Below are positions 1-6,891 of a stretch of 58,987 nucleotides of DNA, one piece after another. The position numbers were made by a program, and so were the translations under genes. Source of the stretch: Vibrio chagasii (GTDB lineage Bacteria; Pseudomonadota; Gammaproteobacteria; Enterobacterales; Vibrionaceae); NCBI RefSeq assembly GCF_024347355.1, contig NZ_AP025469.1, forward strand, positions 1-58,987, read 5' to 3'. Position 1 is the stretch's first letter; every line of letters starts with the position of its first letter. The notes below the pieces were generated by a model. That model was not told the origin of the DNA. It worked only from the letters and a program-made list of their open reading frames with translations, and did not search any database.

Positions 1-472
1 AAACTGTGGTTTTTCTGGTGGCGGATTTGATGTCCCTTTTTATGCTGATCCAAAGCATCAAGAAGAAGCCGAACGTAGGGAGGCTGAGTATTGGGCGTTT
101 GCCGAAAAAGAGATTGAGTTTGAAAAGTCAAAACACAAGAAAAAGTATTCTTCTCATGAATATAAAGAAAAAGATGAGTTACTTTTTACCTCGGTCATCT
201 GTCATATTGAGTCTGTATTAAGTAAACTGAGTTTGAATCAAGCTATATTGTCCCCAAATACTGTTGAACTATCTGATTTTTTTGAATATGCCAAAACTAA
301 GTTAACCAGTTCACAACAATTTGACCATGATGAGGGTATTTCAGAGTGGGAGTGGTCGGAGTATATGATAGAAGAAAATGAAAAATTTTTAGCTGAAATA
401 GACAAACAACATAGTCATATTAATGAACTAACTAAGACTGAATTATTTTTTGATAGTAGCAATAATTTTTAA
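1..472 (+). CDS. Origin-spanning coiled-coil protein, 3' part
   Basis: From base 2 the frame reads NCGFSGGGFDVPFYADPKHQ and stays open to the stop at 470-472, with no stop at the window edge. It is the C-terminal 156 residues of the gene that starts at 58587. The segment is charged, with a lysine/glutamate-rich middle, and ends ELFFDSSNNF. Any start called inside it, such as TTG 233, would be spurious because the frame is open upstream. Function unknown. Confidence 0.75.
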   Translation, partial: NCGFSGGGFDVPFYADPKHQEEAERREAEYWAFAEKEIEFEKSKHKKKYSSHEYKEKDELLFTSVICHIESVLSKLSLNQAILSPNTVELSDFFEYAKTKLTSSQQFDHDEGISEWEWSEYMIEENEKFLAEIDKQHSHINELTKTELFFDSSNNF

Positions 473-895
473 CTTGAATATGAATTCCTACTGGCGACTG
501 TAACGCGTTTTGTCTAAAAGTAAGTTGGAAAGTAGTGGCTCTTTCATGTTCTCAGTCTTTGATAGTTTTGCTCATTGTAATAGAAATACCGCACCATATC
601 GCTCGTAGAGTCAAGGTTTGATCGTGGAACCGCGTACCTGATTGGACAAAAGAGTACACTAATCGAAATGGGTATAGAGTACACTCCACTAGAGCTATTG
701 TCTGACGACGATGCGACCATTTTTATACAAAATGGCGATAGATTAGGGCTGATATACAGTTATCAAAGCATTTAAGAGTGATTCCAAACGCTTTAGTATT
801 TTTGTTTTCACGTTGAGCCTTGTGGACTTTATAATGGTTTTGGTTAGGTGGTCGCGTTACTCACATTAACACGGCAAAATTCAATATGAGGATAT
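473..895. other. 423-bp non-coding stretch with decayed open frames
   Basis: No intact gene is seen. On the minus strand a short frame reads MVRYFYYNEQNYQRLRT before a stop (about 560-605), which vaguely recalls the C-terminus of an IS3-type transposase. On the plus strand a startless frame of about 60 codons ends at 774. Both look like gene debris. GTTAGGT at 843-849 fits the integron R' core consensus (GTTRRRY), but no matching R'' is visible. Confidence 0.4.
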
Positions 896-2044
896 ATGGA
901 AAAACTGCTAGATAGTTTGCTTTCATCAAAGAGTGAAGGTTTATGGTGGGATTTTAAGCAGAAATTTCATGATGAGTTATTCGACTTACTCCATGACATT
1001 ACGTGCTTGGCGAATGTCATTCATGATGGAGACCGATATTTAATCTTCGGTGTTAGCGACGATTTCAAGGTAATCGGTTTAGATGAAAATGAATGTCGTT
1101 TTTCTCAAGCAGATTTAATTGGCTATCTAAGGCAACAGCCATATGCTGAAAATAACACTCCAACAATTGAGTTAAAGTTTATTCAGTACGCTAACAAAAG
1201 TGTTGCTGTTTTAACTATAAAAAATGAAAGGCTTAAACCTTTCTATTTTACGAAAGAGCTGAAATTTCGTAATAAAATATTAAGAGCTGGATCTGTTTAC
1301 TCAAGAGTAAGGGATACCAATACACCGAAAGATTCTTGCGCTAATCCCAAAGATATCAAAGCTATGTGGCTAGAGCGTTTTGGGCTGGATTTGCCTGCCA
1401 TAACTCGTTTTCAGTTACTTTTAGAAGACACTGAAAATTGGGTATATAATGGCATCAATGGTGCGTTTTATGCCTTAGACCCTGACTTTACGATATCTAT
1501 CTCAGAAGAGGAGTATCGAGGTGGAAACTTTTGGTGGCAAAATATTCTAGTTGAAAAACCGATCAAATATGATTATCTGCTTAGGTATAAAAATGCAGTC
1601 ATGCATGAGTTACCCGTGATCCACTTTCAAAATGAAGGTTTATGTGTTCCATTTCCTGACGTTGAGTATGTTACGCACCCTGAGAAGAATGACGGACTCA
1701 ACGCTGAGTTCTATTGTGACCTCTTTTTCTACACAAAAGGCACATTATCCTATGCCTTATTTGAACACTTACGCAAGCTTCACACTGAAGACCCAGATTT
1801 GAGTACACCGATTTTTACGCAGACCAAGCCGCCAATCATCAAGCTTCCATTCTTTATCCTTGATAAAGGTGAACAAATTCATGAGCTTTGTAATAACTAT
1901 CTATCAGCATACAAAAAATTTGTAGAGAACCAGCAAGATATAGTTGATAGTAGCCTTTACAAAGGGGAGGATATGGATAGGTATAAACTCGAAAGGGTGT
2001 TCTCTGAGTGGGCGTTTTGTAATTTAACTGGCAAATGCATATAA
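896..2044 (+). CDS. AlbA_2/Schlafen-type putative DNA-binding protein
   Basis: A 382-aa protein. The ATG follows a GAGGATAT ribosome binding site. Residues about 1-130 match the pattern of the AlbA_2 (Schlafen AAA_4) domain: an acidic/aromatic start (GLWWDFKQKFH), then LLHDITCLANVIHDGDRYLIFGV and a conserved R-x-G-S-x-Y-x-R near residue 145 (RAGSVYSRVR). The remaining ~230 residues are unassigned. AlbA_2 proteins are often nucleic-acid-binding regulators or defence-associated, but no activity can be claimed here. The stop codon lies inside an attC-like inverted repeat, so the gene may be a captured integron cassette. Confidence 0.75.
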   Translation: MEKLLDSLLSSKSEGLWWDFKQKFHDELFDLLHDITCLANVIHDGDRYLIFGVSDDFKVIGLDENECRFSQADLIGYLRQQPYAENNTPTIELKFIQYANKSVAVLTIKNERLKPFYFTKELKFRNKILRAGSVYSRVRDTNTPKDSCANPKDIKAMWLERFGLDLPAITRFQLLLEDTENWVYNGINGAFYALDPDFTISISEEEYRGGNFWWQNILVEKPIKYDYLLRYKNAVMHELPVIHFQNEGLCVPFPDVEYVTHPEKNDGLNAEFYCDLFFYTKGTLSYALFEHLRKLHTEDPDLSTPIFTQTKPPIIKLPFFILDKGEQIHELCNNYLSAYKKFVENQQDIVDSSLYKGEDMDRYKLERVFSEWAFCNLTGKCI

Positions 2045-2179
2045 CACATATGGGCCTTTCTTCGGTCAGCAGCCAACGCTCTCGAGCAACAGAATCGTCT
2101 ACTTTGTTTTGCCCAAATACAGATTAGACAGTTTAGAGAACTAAATCTAACCGCCTTTTGTTCAATAATGAGTTATATG
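2038..2179 (+). repeat. attC-like imperfect inverted repeat at the end of the AlbA_2 gene
   Basis: Twelve-base arms CATATAACACAT (2038-2049) and ATGAGTTATATG (2168-2179) are complementary except for one mispaired base. They enclose a 118-base centre with an inner hairpin (TTAGA/TTTAG with CTAAA/TCTAA, about 2126-2150). AAC...GTT ends, ~142-bp size and overlap with the stop codon of the preceding ORF are typical of integron attC sites. The R' core GTTATAT departs from GTTRRRY, so the call is tentative. Confidence 0.4.
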
Positions 2180-2250
2180 TTGTTGAAAGGTGGTTCTAAA
2201 TTCTTAAAGCGCACGTCAAATATACCGGCGCATTAAAGTTCCACCTTTTT

Positions 2251-2505
2251 TCATTCTAGCCAAGACAGCGCCAGCTCAAACCCCTTGGGCGTTATGTTGA
2301 TATACCAATCCAAGTCCACCTTCTTACGCATGATTAGCCCGCGTTCCTCTAGTGTTTTGCATGAGACTCGAAAATTGTTCGGGTGGATATCTTTTTGAAG
2401 TAAATGATTCACGGCCTGGTTGATAACCGTTGATTTACCTTCTTTCACACCTTTTGTGAACGCTTTGACCAAACAACTCAACACAGCTTTTTGAATTTGG
2501 CTCAT
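2251..2505 (-). CDS. Small winged-helix-like DNA-binding protein
   Basis: Starting at ATG 2505 this encodes 84 aa (MSQIQKAVLSCLVKAF...). I chose this start because GGAAG lies six bases upstream; the frame opens further to 2538. The pattern of helices (LLQKDIHPNNFRVSCKTLEERGLI) followed by a strand pair (MRKKVDLDWYINITPKG) resembles a winged helix. Two strong palindromes sharing CATTG-N3-CAATG lie at and upstream of the longer start, which suggests autoregulation. Function otherwise unknown. Confidence 0.6.
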   Translation of the reverse strand: MSQIQKAVLSCLVKAFTKGVKEGKSTVINQAVNHLLQKDIHPNNFRVSCKTLEERGLIMRKKVDLDWYINITPKGFELALSWLE

Positions 2506-2531
2506 TCTAACTTCCGCCATCATCACTCTCT

Positions 2532-2590
2532 TAATCATTGTAGCAATGATTAGATAATACCATCCTTATCCATTGTTGCAATGAATAAGG
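2532..2590. promoter_or_regulatory. Paired CATTG-N3-CAATG operators
   Basis: Two palindromes share the core CATTG-N3-CAATG: one at 2536-2548, extended to about 2532-2552, and one at 2571-2583. The second is extended to a 27-bp inverted repeat (2564-2590) with CCTTAT/ATAAGG outer arms. Their centres are 35 bp apart. They lie in front of the minus-strand winged-helix gene and about 140 bp from the divergent resolvase gene, so they are probably operators of the small regulator. Confidence 0.6.
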
Positions 2591-2668
2591 ATGTGGTTAT
2601 GATAATTATCTGTGCCATTTAAGTATACCAAAATGACACTAGTAATTTATGGTAATAAAACACCATAT

Positions 2669-2717
2669 GTCATAATATAAATGTCACACCCTATAAAGTC
2701 ATAACTTAAACGTCATA
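2669..2717 (+). repeat. Four GTCAYA repeats upstream of the resolvase
   Basis: GTCATA/GTCACA occurs at 2669, 2683, 2698 and 2712, with start spacings of 14, 15 and 14 bp, immediately upstream of the serine recombinase gene. A reverse-orientation partner (ATGACAC) lies near 2633. This is the usual place for a res site or autoregulatory operator of a resolvase. Assignment is by position only. Confidence 0.5.
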
Positions 2718-2728
2718 GAAGGGGCATT

Positions 2729-3364
2729 ATGTACATATTTGGATACCTAAGAGCATCAACAAGTGAGCAGGATGCAGAAAGAGCAAAAAGCATTCTTTCT
2801 GATTTTGTCGAACAAAAAGGTATGCGTGTTGCTGCTTGGTATGTTGAGCAAGAATCTGGTGCTTCACTGCAAAGACCTAAATTACTTCAATTACTCAATG
2901 ATGCTAAAAAAGGGGATGTCATCATCATTGAGCAGATTGATAGACTCTCACGTTTAAATGAAGCAAGTTGGTCTAAATTGAAGGAAATGCTGTACAAAAA
3001 GGAATTGAAAGTCATCAGCCTAGACTTACCGACCAGTCACATTGCACTGGCCCCGGAAATTTCAGATGAGTTCACGAACTCAATGATCAAAGCCATCAAT
3101 AACATGATGATGGACATGTTGGCTGCAATTTCTCGAAAAGATTATGAAGACAGACGCCGACGCCAAAAGCAAGGTATCGATAAGGCTAAGAAAGAAGGGA
3201 AGTATCAAGGAAGAAAGCCAGATTTAGAGCTGCATGAAAAAATCTACAAGCTTAGAGTGGGTAACCAGATGAGCATCAACGAGACAGCCAAAATGATAGG
3301 CGTCTCAGCGAGAACCGTTGTACGTGTCGTTAAGAAGATGAATGCTCAGCGCGAAGGTGAGTAG
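2729..3364 (+). CDS. Serine recombinase (resolvase/invertase family)
   Basis: A 211-aa protein with an AGGGGC ribosome binding site. The N-terminal resolvase domain shows YLRAST with the nucleophile Ser10, then EQESGAS, and the IEQIDRLSR motif near residue 70 with conserved arginines. A long helix follows. A C-terminal Hin-type helix-turn-helix is at about 175-205 (MSINETAKMIGVSARTVVRVVKK). Family knowledge: such enzymes resolve plasmid multimers or invert DNA. With iterated repeats directly upstream, a plasmid multimer-resolution system is the likely role. Confidence 0.9.
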   Translation: MYIFGYLRASTSEQDAERAKSILSDFVEQKGMRVAAWYVEQESGASLQRPKLLQLLNDAKKGDVIIIEQIDRLSRLNEASWSKLKEMLYKKELKVISLDLPTSHIALAPEISDEFTNSMIKAINNMMMDMLAAISRKDYEDRRRRQKQGIDKAKKEGKYQGRKPDLELHEKIYKLRVGNQMSINETAKMIGVSARTVVRVVKKMNAQREGE

Positions 3365-3438
3365 GTGAGTAGGTGAGTATATCCTACTTAGGTTTAGGCT
3401 CTGTGATGGCAGACCAAGTGAATTGGAATAGTGAAGCT

Positions 3439-3696
3439 TCACCTACCTTGTCGTTGAGAGGCTGTGTCTTTGATTTTTACAGCGAAGTTACTACGACTAA
3501 TGCCCAATAACTTCGCGGCTTTTGTTTGATTGCCACGAGTATGCACAATTACTGCTTTAAAAACTTCATCTTTGACCATCGCCATGACCCAAGAAACATC
3601 AGTATTTTGGGCTTTATCGAGCAACATCGGTTCAAGGTAGATTTGTAAGTGTTTCTGGATAGCCTTGTGGCTAATGATTTTATTATCTTTGTTCAT
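3439..3696 (-). CDS. Fis-type helix-turn-helix protein
   Basis: An 85-aa protein. Residues about 35-75 (VKDEVFKAVIVHTRGNQTKA, then AKLLGISRSNFAVKIK) match the C-terminal DNA-binding helix-turn-helix of Fis and NtrC-type regulators, in which a GNQTKAA.LLGI.R...K core is characteristic. The N-terminal part is not recognisably Fis. It may serve as an accessory architectural factor for the adjacent recombinase, since Fis-like proteins assist serine invertases; that link is inference. No strong ribosome binding site is visible. Confidence 0.75.
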   Translation of the reverse strand: MNKDNKIISHKAIQKHLQIYLEPMLLDKAQNTDVSWVMAMVKDEVFKAVIVHTRGNQTKAAKLLGISRSNFAVKIKDTASQRQGR

Positions 3697-3800
3697 TAAG
3701 TGGGAGTGGGGCTATTGAAAGATTAAATTATCCCTCCTGACTATTGATAAATCAATTATCAAGTGGCGACCGAACAGGTGTCGTTAAATTGATTATGTGA

Positions 3801-4076
3801 GTGATTGCATATATGATTTGGCAAGAGTTGCCAAATTGGAGTATGTATATGGATATATCTAATCGACCTGGGCTCATGTTTATAAAACAAGCATTAGCCC
3901 TAGAAATATTACTTTCTAATGAAGCACTTGAGGGAGTTCACCTTGTCTGCGATTTCAAAATTCATGAGTTAGACAGTGAAATGTTGAATAAGCTAGAAGT
4001 GAGTAATTTAGAATCTATAAGCTTTTGTGATGATAAGGTTATCTACCCCATAGCGTCACAATCGAGAGGTGACTAA
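3801..4076 (+). CDS. Hypothetical protein
   Basis: A 91-aa frame starting with GTG 3801; an alternative ATG is at 3813. The N-terminus is aromatic (MIWQELPNWSMYMDISN) and the C-terminus acidic. No family is recognised. It stands alone between the Fis-like gene and a palindrome, without a convincing ribosome binding site, so coding status is moderate. Confidence 0.45.
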   Translation: MIAYMIWQELPNWSMYMDISNRPGLMFIKQALALEILLSNEALEGVHLVCDFKIHELDSEMLNKLEVSNLESISFCDDKVIYPIASQSRGD

Positions 4077-4171
4077 GTTGTGACGATAAGGATTTTAACT
4101 GATTTCTTCGAATAGAAAGTTCGCACAATTCCATCAGGTATGTTTAGTAATTCGTCCGCGGTGGTGTCTAT

Positions 4172-4193
4172 CAAATTTTGCATGCAAAATTTG
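4172..4193. promoter_or_regulatory. 22-bp perfect palindrome with TTTTGCATGCAAAA core
   Basis: A perfect inverted repeat with 11-base arms (CAAATTTTGCA and its complement). The same 14-bp core recurs at 46854-46867, and looser versions lie at 6562-6583 and 42315-42361. This suggests sites for a common dimeric regulator. Confidence 0.55.
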
Positions 4194-4212
4194 GAGGGGA
4201 GGGTTAGTAAAA

Positions 4213-4284
4213 TTAGTTTGAGGCAAGACCATGATATAACCACGCAAAGGTAATTATTAACCTAGCGATTTGCACAGTAGTCAT
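4213..4284 (-). pseudogene. Truncated DoxX-like gene start
   Basis: ATG 4284 follows a strong AAAGGAG ribosome binding site and encodes 23 residues beginning MTTVQIARLIITFAWLYHGL, then a stop. The pattern resembles the first transmembrane helix of small DoxX-like membrane proteins (…R...…HGL.PK), cut off just where PK would follow. It is probably a remnant, though it could be a tiny membrane peptide. It is preceded by a leader that recurs upstream of the gene at 5537. Confidence 0.35.
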
Positions 4285-4296
4285 ATGTTCTCCTTT

Positions 4297-4322
4297 AACT
4301 TACCCACTTTTTTCCCCCTTAA
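4297..4322 (-). repeat. Repeated 5' leader sequence, copy 1
   Basis: On the minus strand the block TTAAGGGGG-AAAAAA-GTGGGTAAGT lies just upstream of the truncated DoxX-like start. A near copy with AAAAT-A in the middle lies at 5528-5553. Copies of the same leader before unrelated short genes suggest shared expression signals or a cassette boundary. Confidence 0.4.
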
Positions 4323-4543
4323 CTTTCTCTACCATGTTTAAATCCAACGTTGTAAGCAACACGGATTGCTTCATGCGGGTTTCTGTAGACTTGTTCAACT
4401 TTTGCGTCAAAACCACACTGACCATTTTCATAGCCTTGGTCATAAGCTCCATAAAGAACATTAAAGTCGGAGATTCCCATTTCTGTTTCATCTGGGATAG
4501 CTTGCAATATTTCTATCCAAATTTTTTTAGTAGGCTTATTCAT
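4319..4543 (-). CDS. Hypothetical small protein
   Basis: A 74-aa frame (MNKPTKKIWIEILQAIPDET...). It is rich in aromatic and acidic residues, with GISDFNVLYGAYDQGYENGQ and a C-terminal AYNVGFKHG. No family recognised. It lies 19 bp after the stop of the FRG gene on the same strand and may be its third operon member. The ribosome binding site is weak. Confidence 0.55.
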   Translation of the reverse strand: MNKPTKKIWIEILQAIPDETEMGISDFNVLYGAYDQGYENGQCGFDAKVEQVYRNPHEAIRVAYNVGFKHGRES

Positions 4544-4562
4544 AAACGAATCTTTTCCCCGC

Positions 4563-5282
4563 TTATATCATATTACGCGTTTTGCGATTCACGTAGTTAG
4601 CCAAGCCATCTAAATCAGGAAACAAAGAAGCTTCGTTAACACCATAGTTATCTAACATATCCCTTATTTCTTTCTTTAAATCCGACGGTATGATGTAACG
4701 TTTTATCATTGTCGTGTCATGGTGAAATGCTGATTTAGAAACAGGAAAAGGGATTGTCGGTGGGCAATGAACGGTAAAGAGACCTTTTTGACTGTTCAGC
4801 CTTTTGTTGATCGCTTTGGGCTGGTAACAGATCACACCCTCATGACCTGATAATTGTTCTCTTGTCATAGTGCTCTGAGCTCGGTCACACATAGATATGG
4901 ACTCTAATATGTATATAGCAGCATCACGTTCAAGCTCGCTTGAAACTGCAAAAAAACACGCAACTAATGGATTTAGTGTCCAATCTAGCAGTCGAGTTGC
5001 TAACCCATGATGCTGTGCAATGGAAAGTGTTTCGATAAAACTTTCTGGTAACTCACAAAGCGCTACCGCCGAATTAGCCCACTCAGTGCATCGCCCGAGA
5101 TCTCTATTACGGTCTTTAGGTAGTAGGTATTCATCTCTACCGCTTGATGGTATAAGTTCCCAATTTGAATCGGCTTGACCTCTAAACCAGTAGCCAAAGC
5201 CATCACGACTAGAGTGGCAACTAAATAATTTGTGTAAAACTTCGACAGATTCAACTCTGTAGGTTGTCATTAATTTGTTCAA
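4563..5282 (-). CDS. FRG-domain protein
   Basis: A 239-aa protein. The FRG domain is clear: WFRGQADSNWELIPSSGR near residues 32-50 and AQHHGLATRLLDWTLNPLVA near 100-120, with the eponymous Phe-Arg-Gly at about 33-35. TTG 5282 is chosen as start because AGGA lies seven bases upstream; the first ATG (5270) would be too far. FRG proteins are of uncertain biochemistry and frequent in mobile elements and defence neighbourhoods. It follows an 81-aa gene by 9 bp, so the two are probably co-translated, possibly as an effector and its antidote. Confidence 0.8.
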   Translation of the reverse strand: MNKLMTTYRVESVEVLHKLFSCHSSRDGFGYWFRGQADSNWELIPSSGRDEYLLPKDRNRDLGRCTEWANSAVALCELPESFIETLSIAQHHGLATRLLDWTLNPLVACFFAVSSELERDAAIYILESISMCDRAQSTMTREQLSGHEGVICYQPKAINKRLNSQKGLFTVHCPPTIPFPVSKSAFHHDTTMIKRYIIPSDLKKEIRDMLDNYGVNEASLFPDLDGLANYVNRKTRNMI

Positions 5283-5291
5283 GCTTATTTC

Positions 5292-5537
5292 CTATTTAGT
5301 CTCTAGTTGTGCGTAAGCATTTGCATCTATGATTAAAGCCTCAAAGACATTATCTGTAATCTCAAGCTCTCCATTCGCAACCTTTGCTACTTGATAAGGT
5401 GAGTAACCAATTTTATTCCAACTTCTAAAACGTTCTGCTGCTTGCTTGCCAGTGATGACTGCTTGAGTGTCAACTTTACCCTGTAGAATAATTTTCCTAA
5501 CTGTTTTAGCCTTATCTACATCCACATACTTACCCAC
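5292..5537 (-). CDS. Hypothetical 81-aa partner of the FRG protein
   Basis: MGKYVDVDKAKTVRKIILQG begins an 81-aa helical, slightly acidic protein with no recognised domain. Its size, position and nine-base gap to the FRG gene fit an antitoxin or immunity partner, but that is inference. The upstream leader (5528-5553) nearly repeats that at 4297-4322. Confidence 0.6.
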   Translation of the reverse strand: MGKYVDVDKAKTVRKIILQGKVDTQAVITGKQAAERFRSWNKIGYSPYQVAKVANGELEITDNVFEALIIDANAYAQLETK

Positions 5538-5552
5538 TTATTTTCCCCTTAA

Positions 5553-5690
5553 TTACGATTTATCGAGAAGTTGAAAAAATTCTTGCCTAAGTTCGTTCAA
5601 AGGACTGATTGCTGAAAATTCAAAGAAGAAAAACATCAAGAGAGCGCCGAGGCATATCATTGCTAAATCACGGAGCTTTAAGTTACTCAT
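5553..5690 (-). CDS. Small single-pass membrane protein, 45 aa
   Basis: Starts MSNLKLRDLAMICLGALLMF with one hydrophobic helix (about residues 9-25) and an amphipathic tail. ATG 5690 lies three bases past the stop of the next upstream gene, with AAGGG inside that gene's end as ribosome binding site. It is one of three consecutive tiny membrane proteins, tightly packed on the minus strand. Function unknown. Confidence 0.55.
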   Translation of the reverse strand: MSNLKLRDLAMICLGALLMFFFFEFSAISPLNELRQEFFQLLDKS

Positions 5691-5693
5691 TAG

Positions 5694-5825
5694 CTAACCC
5701 TTATGTGACATCAAAAGACCAAATCCAACCACGATTGCAAGCGCAATAACAATTCCAAAGGGCGACAGTGCAAAGATATAATACCACTCTGGTATCACTC
5801 CCAATTGTATAGTGCTCGTATCCAT
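5694..5825 (-). CDS. Small single-pass membrane protein, 43 aa
   Basis: MDTSTIQLGVIPEWYYIFAL opens a 43-aa protein with a helix at about residues 20-40 (PFGIVIALAIVVGFGLLM). A GGGGAAAATAGAT ribosome binding site region precedes the ATG. Its stop is two codons before the next start, so translational coupling is likely. Function unknown. Confidence 0.55.
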   Translation of the reverse strand: MDTSTIQLGVIPEWYYIFALSPFGIVIALAIVVGFGLLMSHKG

Positions 5826-5846
5826 CTATTTTCCCCGCGATTTTTC

Positions 5847-6011
5847 TTAGTTTCGTTTGTAACATTCAAATACAGGCATCAACCTTTGATTCTCACAAAG
5901 GTCTCTTATTCTGGCATTTTCACTATCTACAAAATCCGAGACTAAAATATACGTAACACCTACTGCCGCGTAGAATGAAAGTGCAAAAGTTAATAAAGCT
6001 AAATTTTTCAT
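5847..6011 (-). CDS. Small membrane or secreted protein, 54 aa
   Basis: MKNLALLTFALSFYAAVGVT gives an N-terminal membrane anchor or signal sequence, followed by a charged tail with two cysteines. AAGGAAG sits five bases before the ATG, a strong ribosome binding site. It overlaps in another frame with the end of the gene starting at 6105. Function unknown. Confidence 0.55.
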   Translation of the reverse strand: MKNLALLTFALSFYAAVGVTYILVSDFVDSENARIRDLCENQRLMPVFECYKRN

Positions 6012-6105
6012 ATCTTCCTTTTCTTGTATCGACTATTTCAAGCAGAATTGAGGCAACAGTAAGGGCGTTAAACTTAGCGATCTCTTTGTTTACTTGTTTG
6101 CCCAT
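5923..6105 (-). CDS. Possible small protein overlapping its neighbour
   Basis: From ATG 6105 (MGKQVNKEIAKFNALTVASI) the frame gives 60 aa. An AGGAG/AGGG region lies upstream inside the end of the 146-aa gene. Its last ~90 bases overlap the better supported 54-aa gene, so only one of the two, or a short overlapping pair, may be real. Confidence 0.3.
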   Translation of the reverse strand: MGKQVNKEIAKFNALTVASILLEIVDTRKGRYEKFSFINFCTFILRGSRCYVYFSLGFCR

Positions 6106-6112
6106 AGCGACC

Positions 6113-6553
6113 CTATTCTCCTGTTCTATAAAGTGGGGCGTAATGGAGTCCATCTTCCCAACCTAGATATTGCTTACACGTATCCCATGATGAGTTACTT
6201 ACATGAGGCTTTTTATAAGGATTGACGTTCTTACCTTGACTAAACGCCTTGATAGCTTCACACCAAGCCGCACTGTAAACCGGATCAATTTCTGGGCAAT
6301 CACTAACATCAGCATCAGGCATCAGAGAATAGCGGCGATACATCATAACGGCGTGAATTTCGCATATAGCCTTAACTCTTACAGCGTGAGTCAAGTTATC
6401 TGGATGATCACCCATTGGCTCTGTCACAACAAAGGCCTGACCGTCCTCAACATCCCACAAATCAAACTCTTGCATACAAAATTTCCCTTCTAGTTTATTT
6501 GCCACTTTCTTGCTAATCGATAAAGACGATAAGCACCGAGTGTATTGAATCAT
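6113..6553 (-). CDS. Hypothetical protein
   Basis: A 146-aa frame. An internal start at MQEFDLWDVEDGQAF would give about 120 aa. It has several tryptophans, cysteines and histidines, and a motif NPYKKPHVSNSSWDTCKQYL near the C-terminus. No family recognised. An imperfect TTTTGCA/TGCAAAA palindrome lies just upstream and may control it. Confidence 0.55.
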   Translation of the reverse strand: MIQYTRCLSSLSISKKVANKLEGKFCMQEFDLWDVEDGQAFVVTEPMGDHPDNLTHAVRVKAICEIHAVMMYRRYSLMPDADVSDCPEIDPVYSAAWCEAIKAFSQGKNVNPYKKPHVSNSSWDTCKQYLGWEDGLHYAPLYRTGE

Positions 6554-6561
6554 GTGAGTTA

Positions 6562-6583
6562 CATTTTGCAGCAGTGCAAAATG
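6562..6583. promoter_or_regulatory. TTTTGCA-type palindrome
   Basis: Arms CATTTTGCA (6562-6570) and TGCAAAATG (6575-6583) are separated by GCAG. It lies between the 93-aa gene and the 146-aa gene. It shares the TTTTGCA...TGCAAAA half-sites seen at 4172, 42315 and 46854. Confidence 0.5.
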
Positions 6584-6595
6584 GCTCTTTTCCCT

Positions 6596-6877
6596 CTACG
6601 CTTCGCTGTCTTGCTTTAGCATGACGTTAAACGATGTGTTTGCGGCAATTGATTCACCAATAGGTGCGTCTTTCAATTGTGAAATATCAGACTTAACAAA
6701 CACGACTTTAAGGTCAGATAGTAACTGTGATTCGTTAACGATCATTGTTTCGTTACTGCCCTCCAGTTGAACCTCATAAACCACACCATAGTCACGCTCG
6801 ATACGCTCTAAAACTTCCGCGTTCTTAGTTGGTTCACCATCAATGCAAACCTGTACTTTTTGACCATTTTTAATCAT
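6596..6877 (-). CDS. Hypothetical protein downstream of mazF
   Basis: A 93-aa, acidic, strand-rich protein (MIKNGQKVQVCIDGEPTKNA...). The N-terminal half (GQKVQV...GVVYEVQLEG...MIVNESQL) looks like a small beta-barrel, but no family is assigned. It follows mazF by 14 bp on the same strand and is likely cotranscribed, possibly as a third member of the toxin-antitoxin operon. A GAGGGAAT ribosome binding site precedes it. Confidence 0.6.
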   Translation of the reverse strand: MIKNGQKVQVCIDGEPTKNAEVLERIERDYGVVYEVQLEGSNETMIVNESQLLSDLKVVFVKSDISQLKDAPIGESIAANTSFNVMLKQDSEA

Positions 6878-6891
6878 GATTATTCCCTCGT

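Noticed and set aside
560..605. Transposase remnant call upstream of the AlbA_2 gene
   Set aside because: Only a short vague similarity (YFYYNEQ...) and no terminal repeats; not enough for a mobile-element feature.
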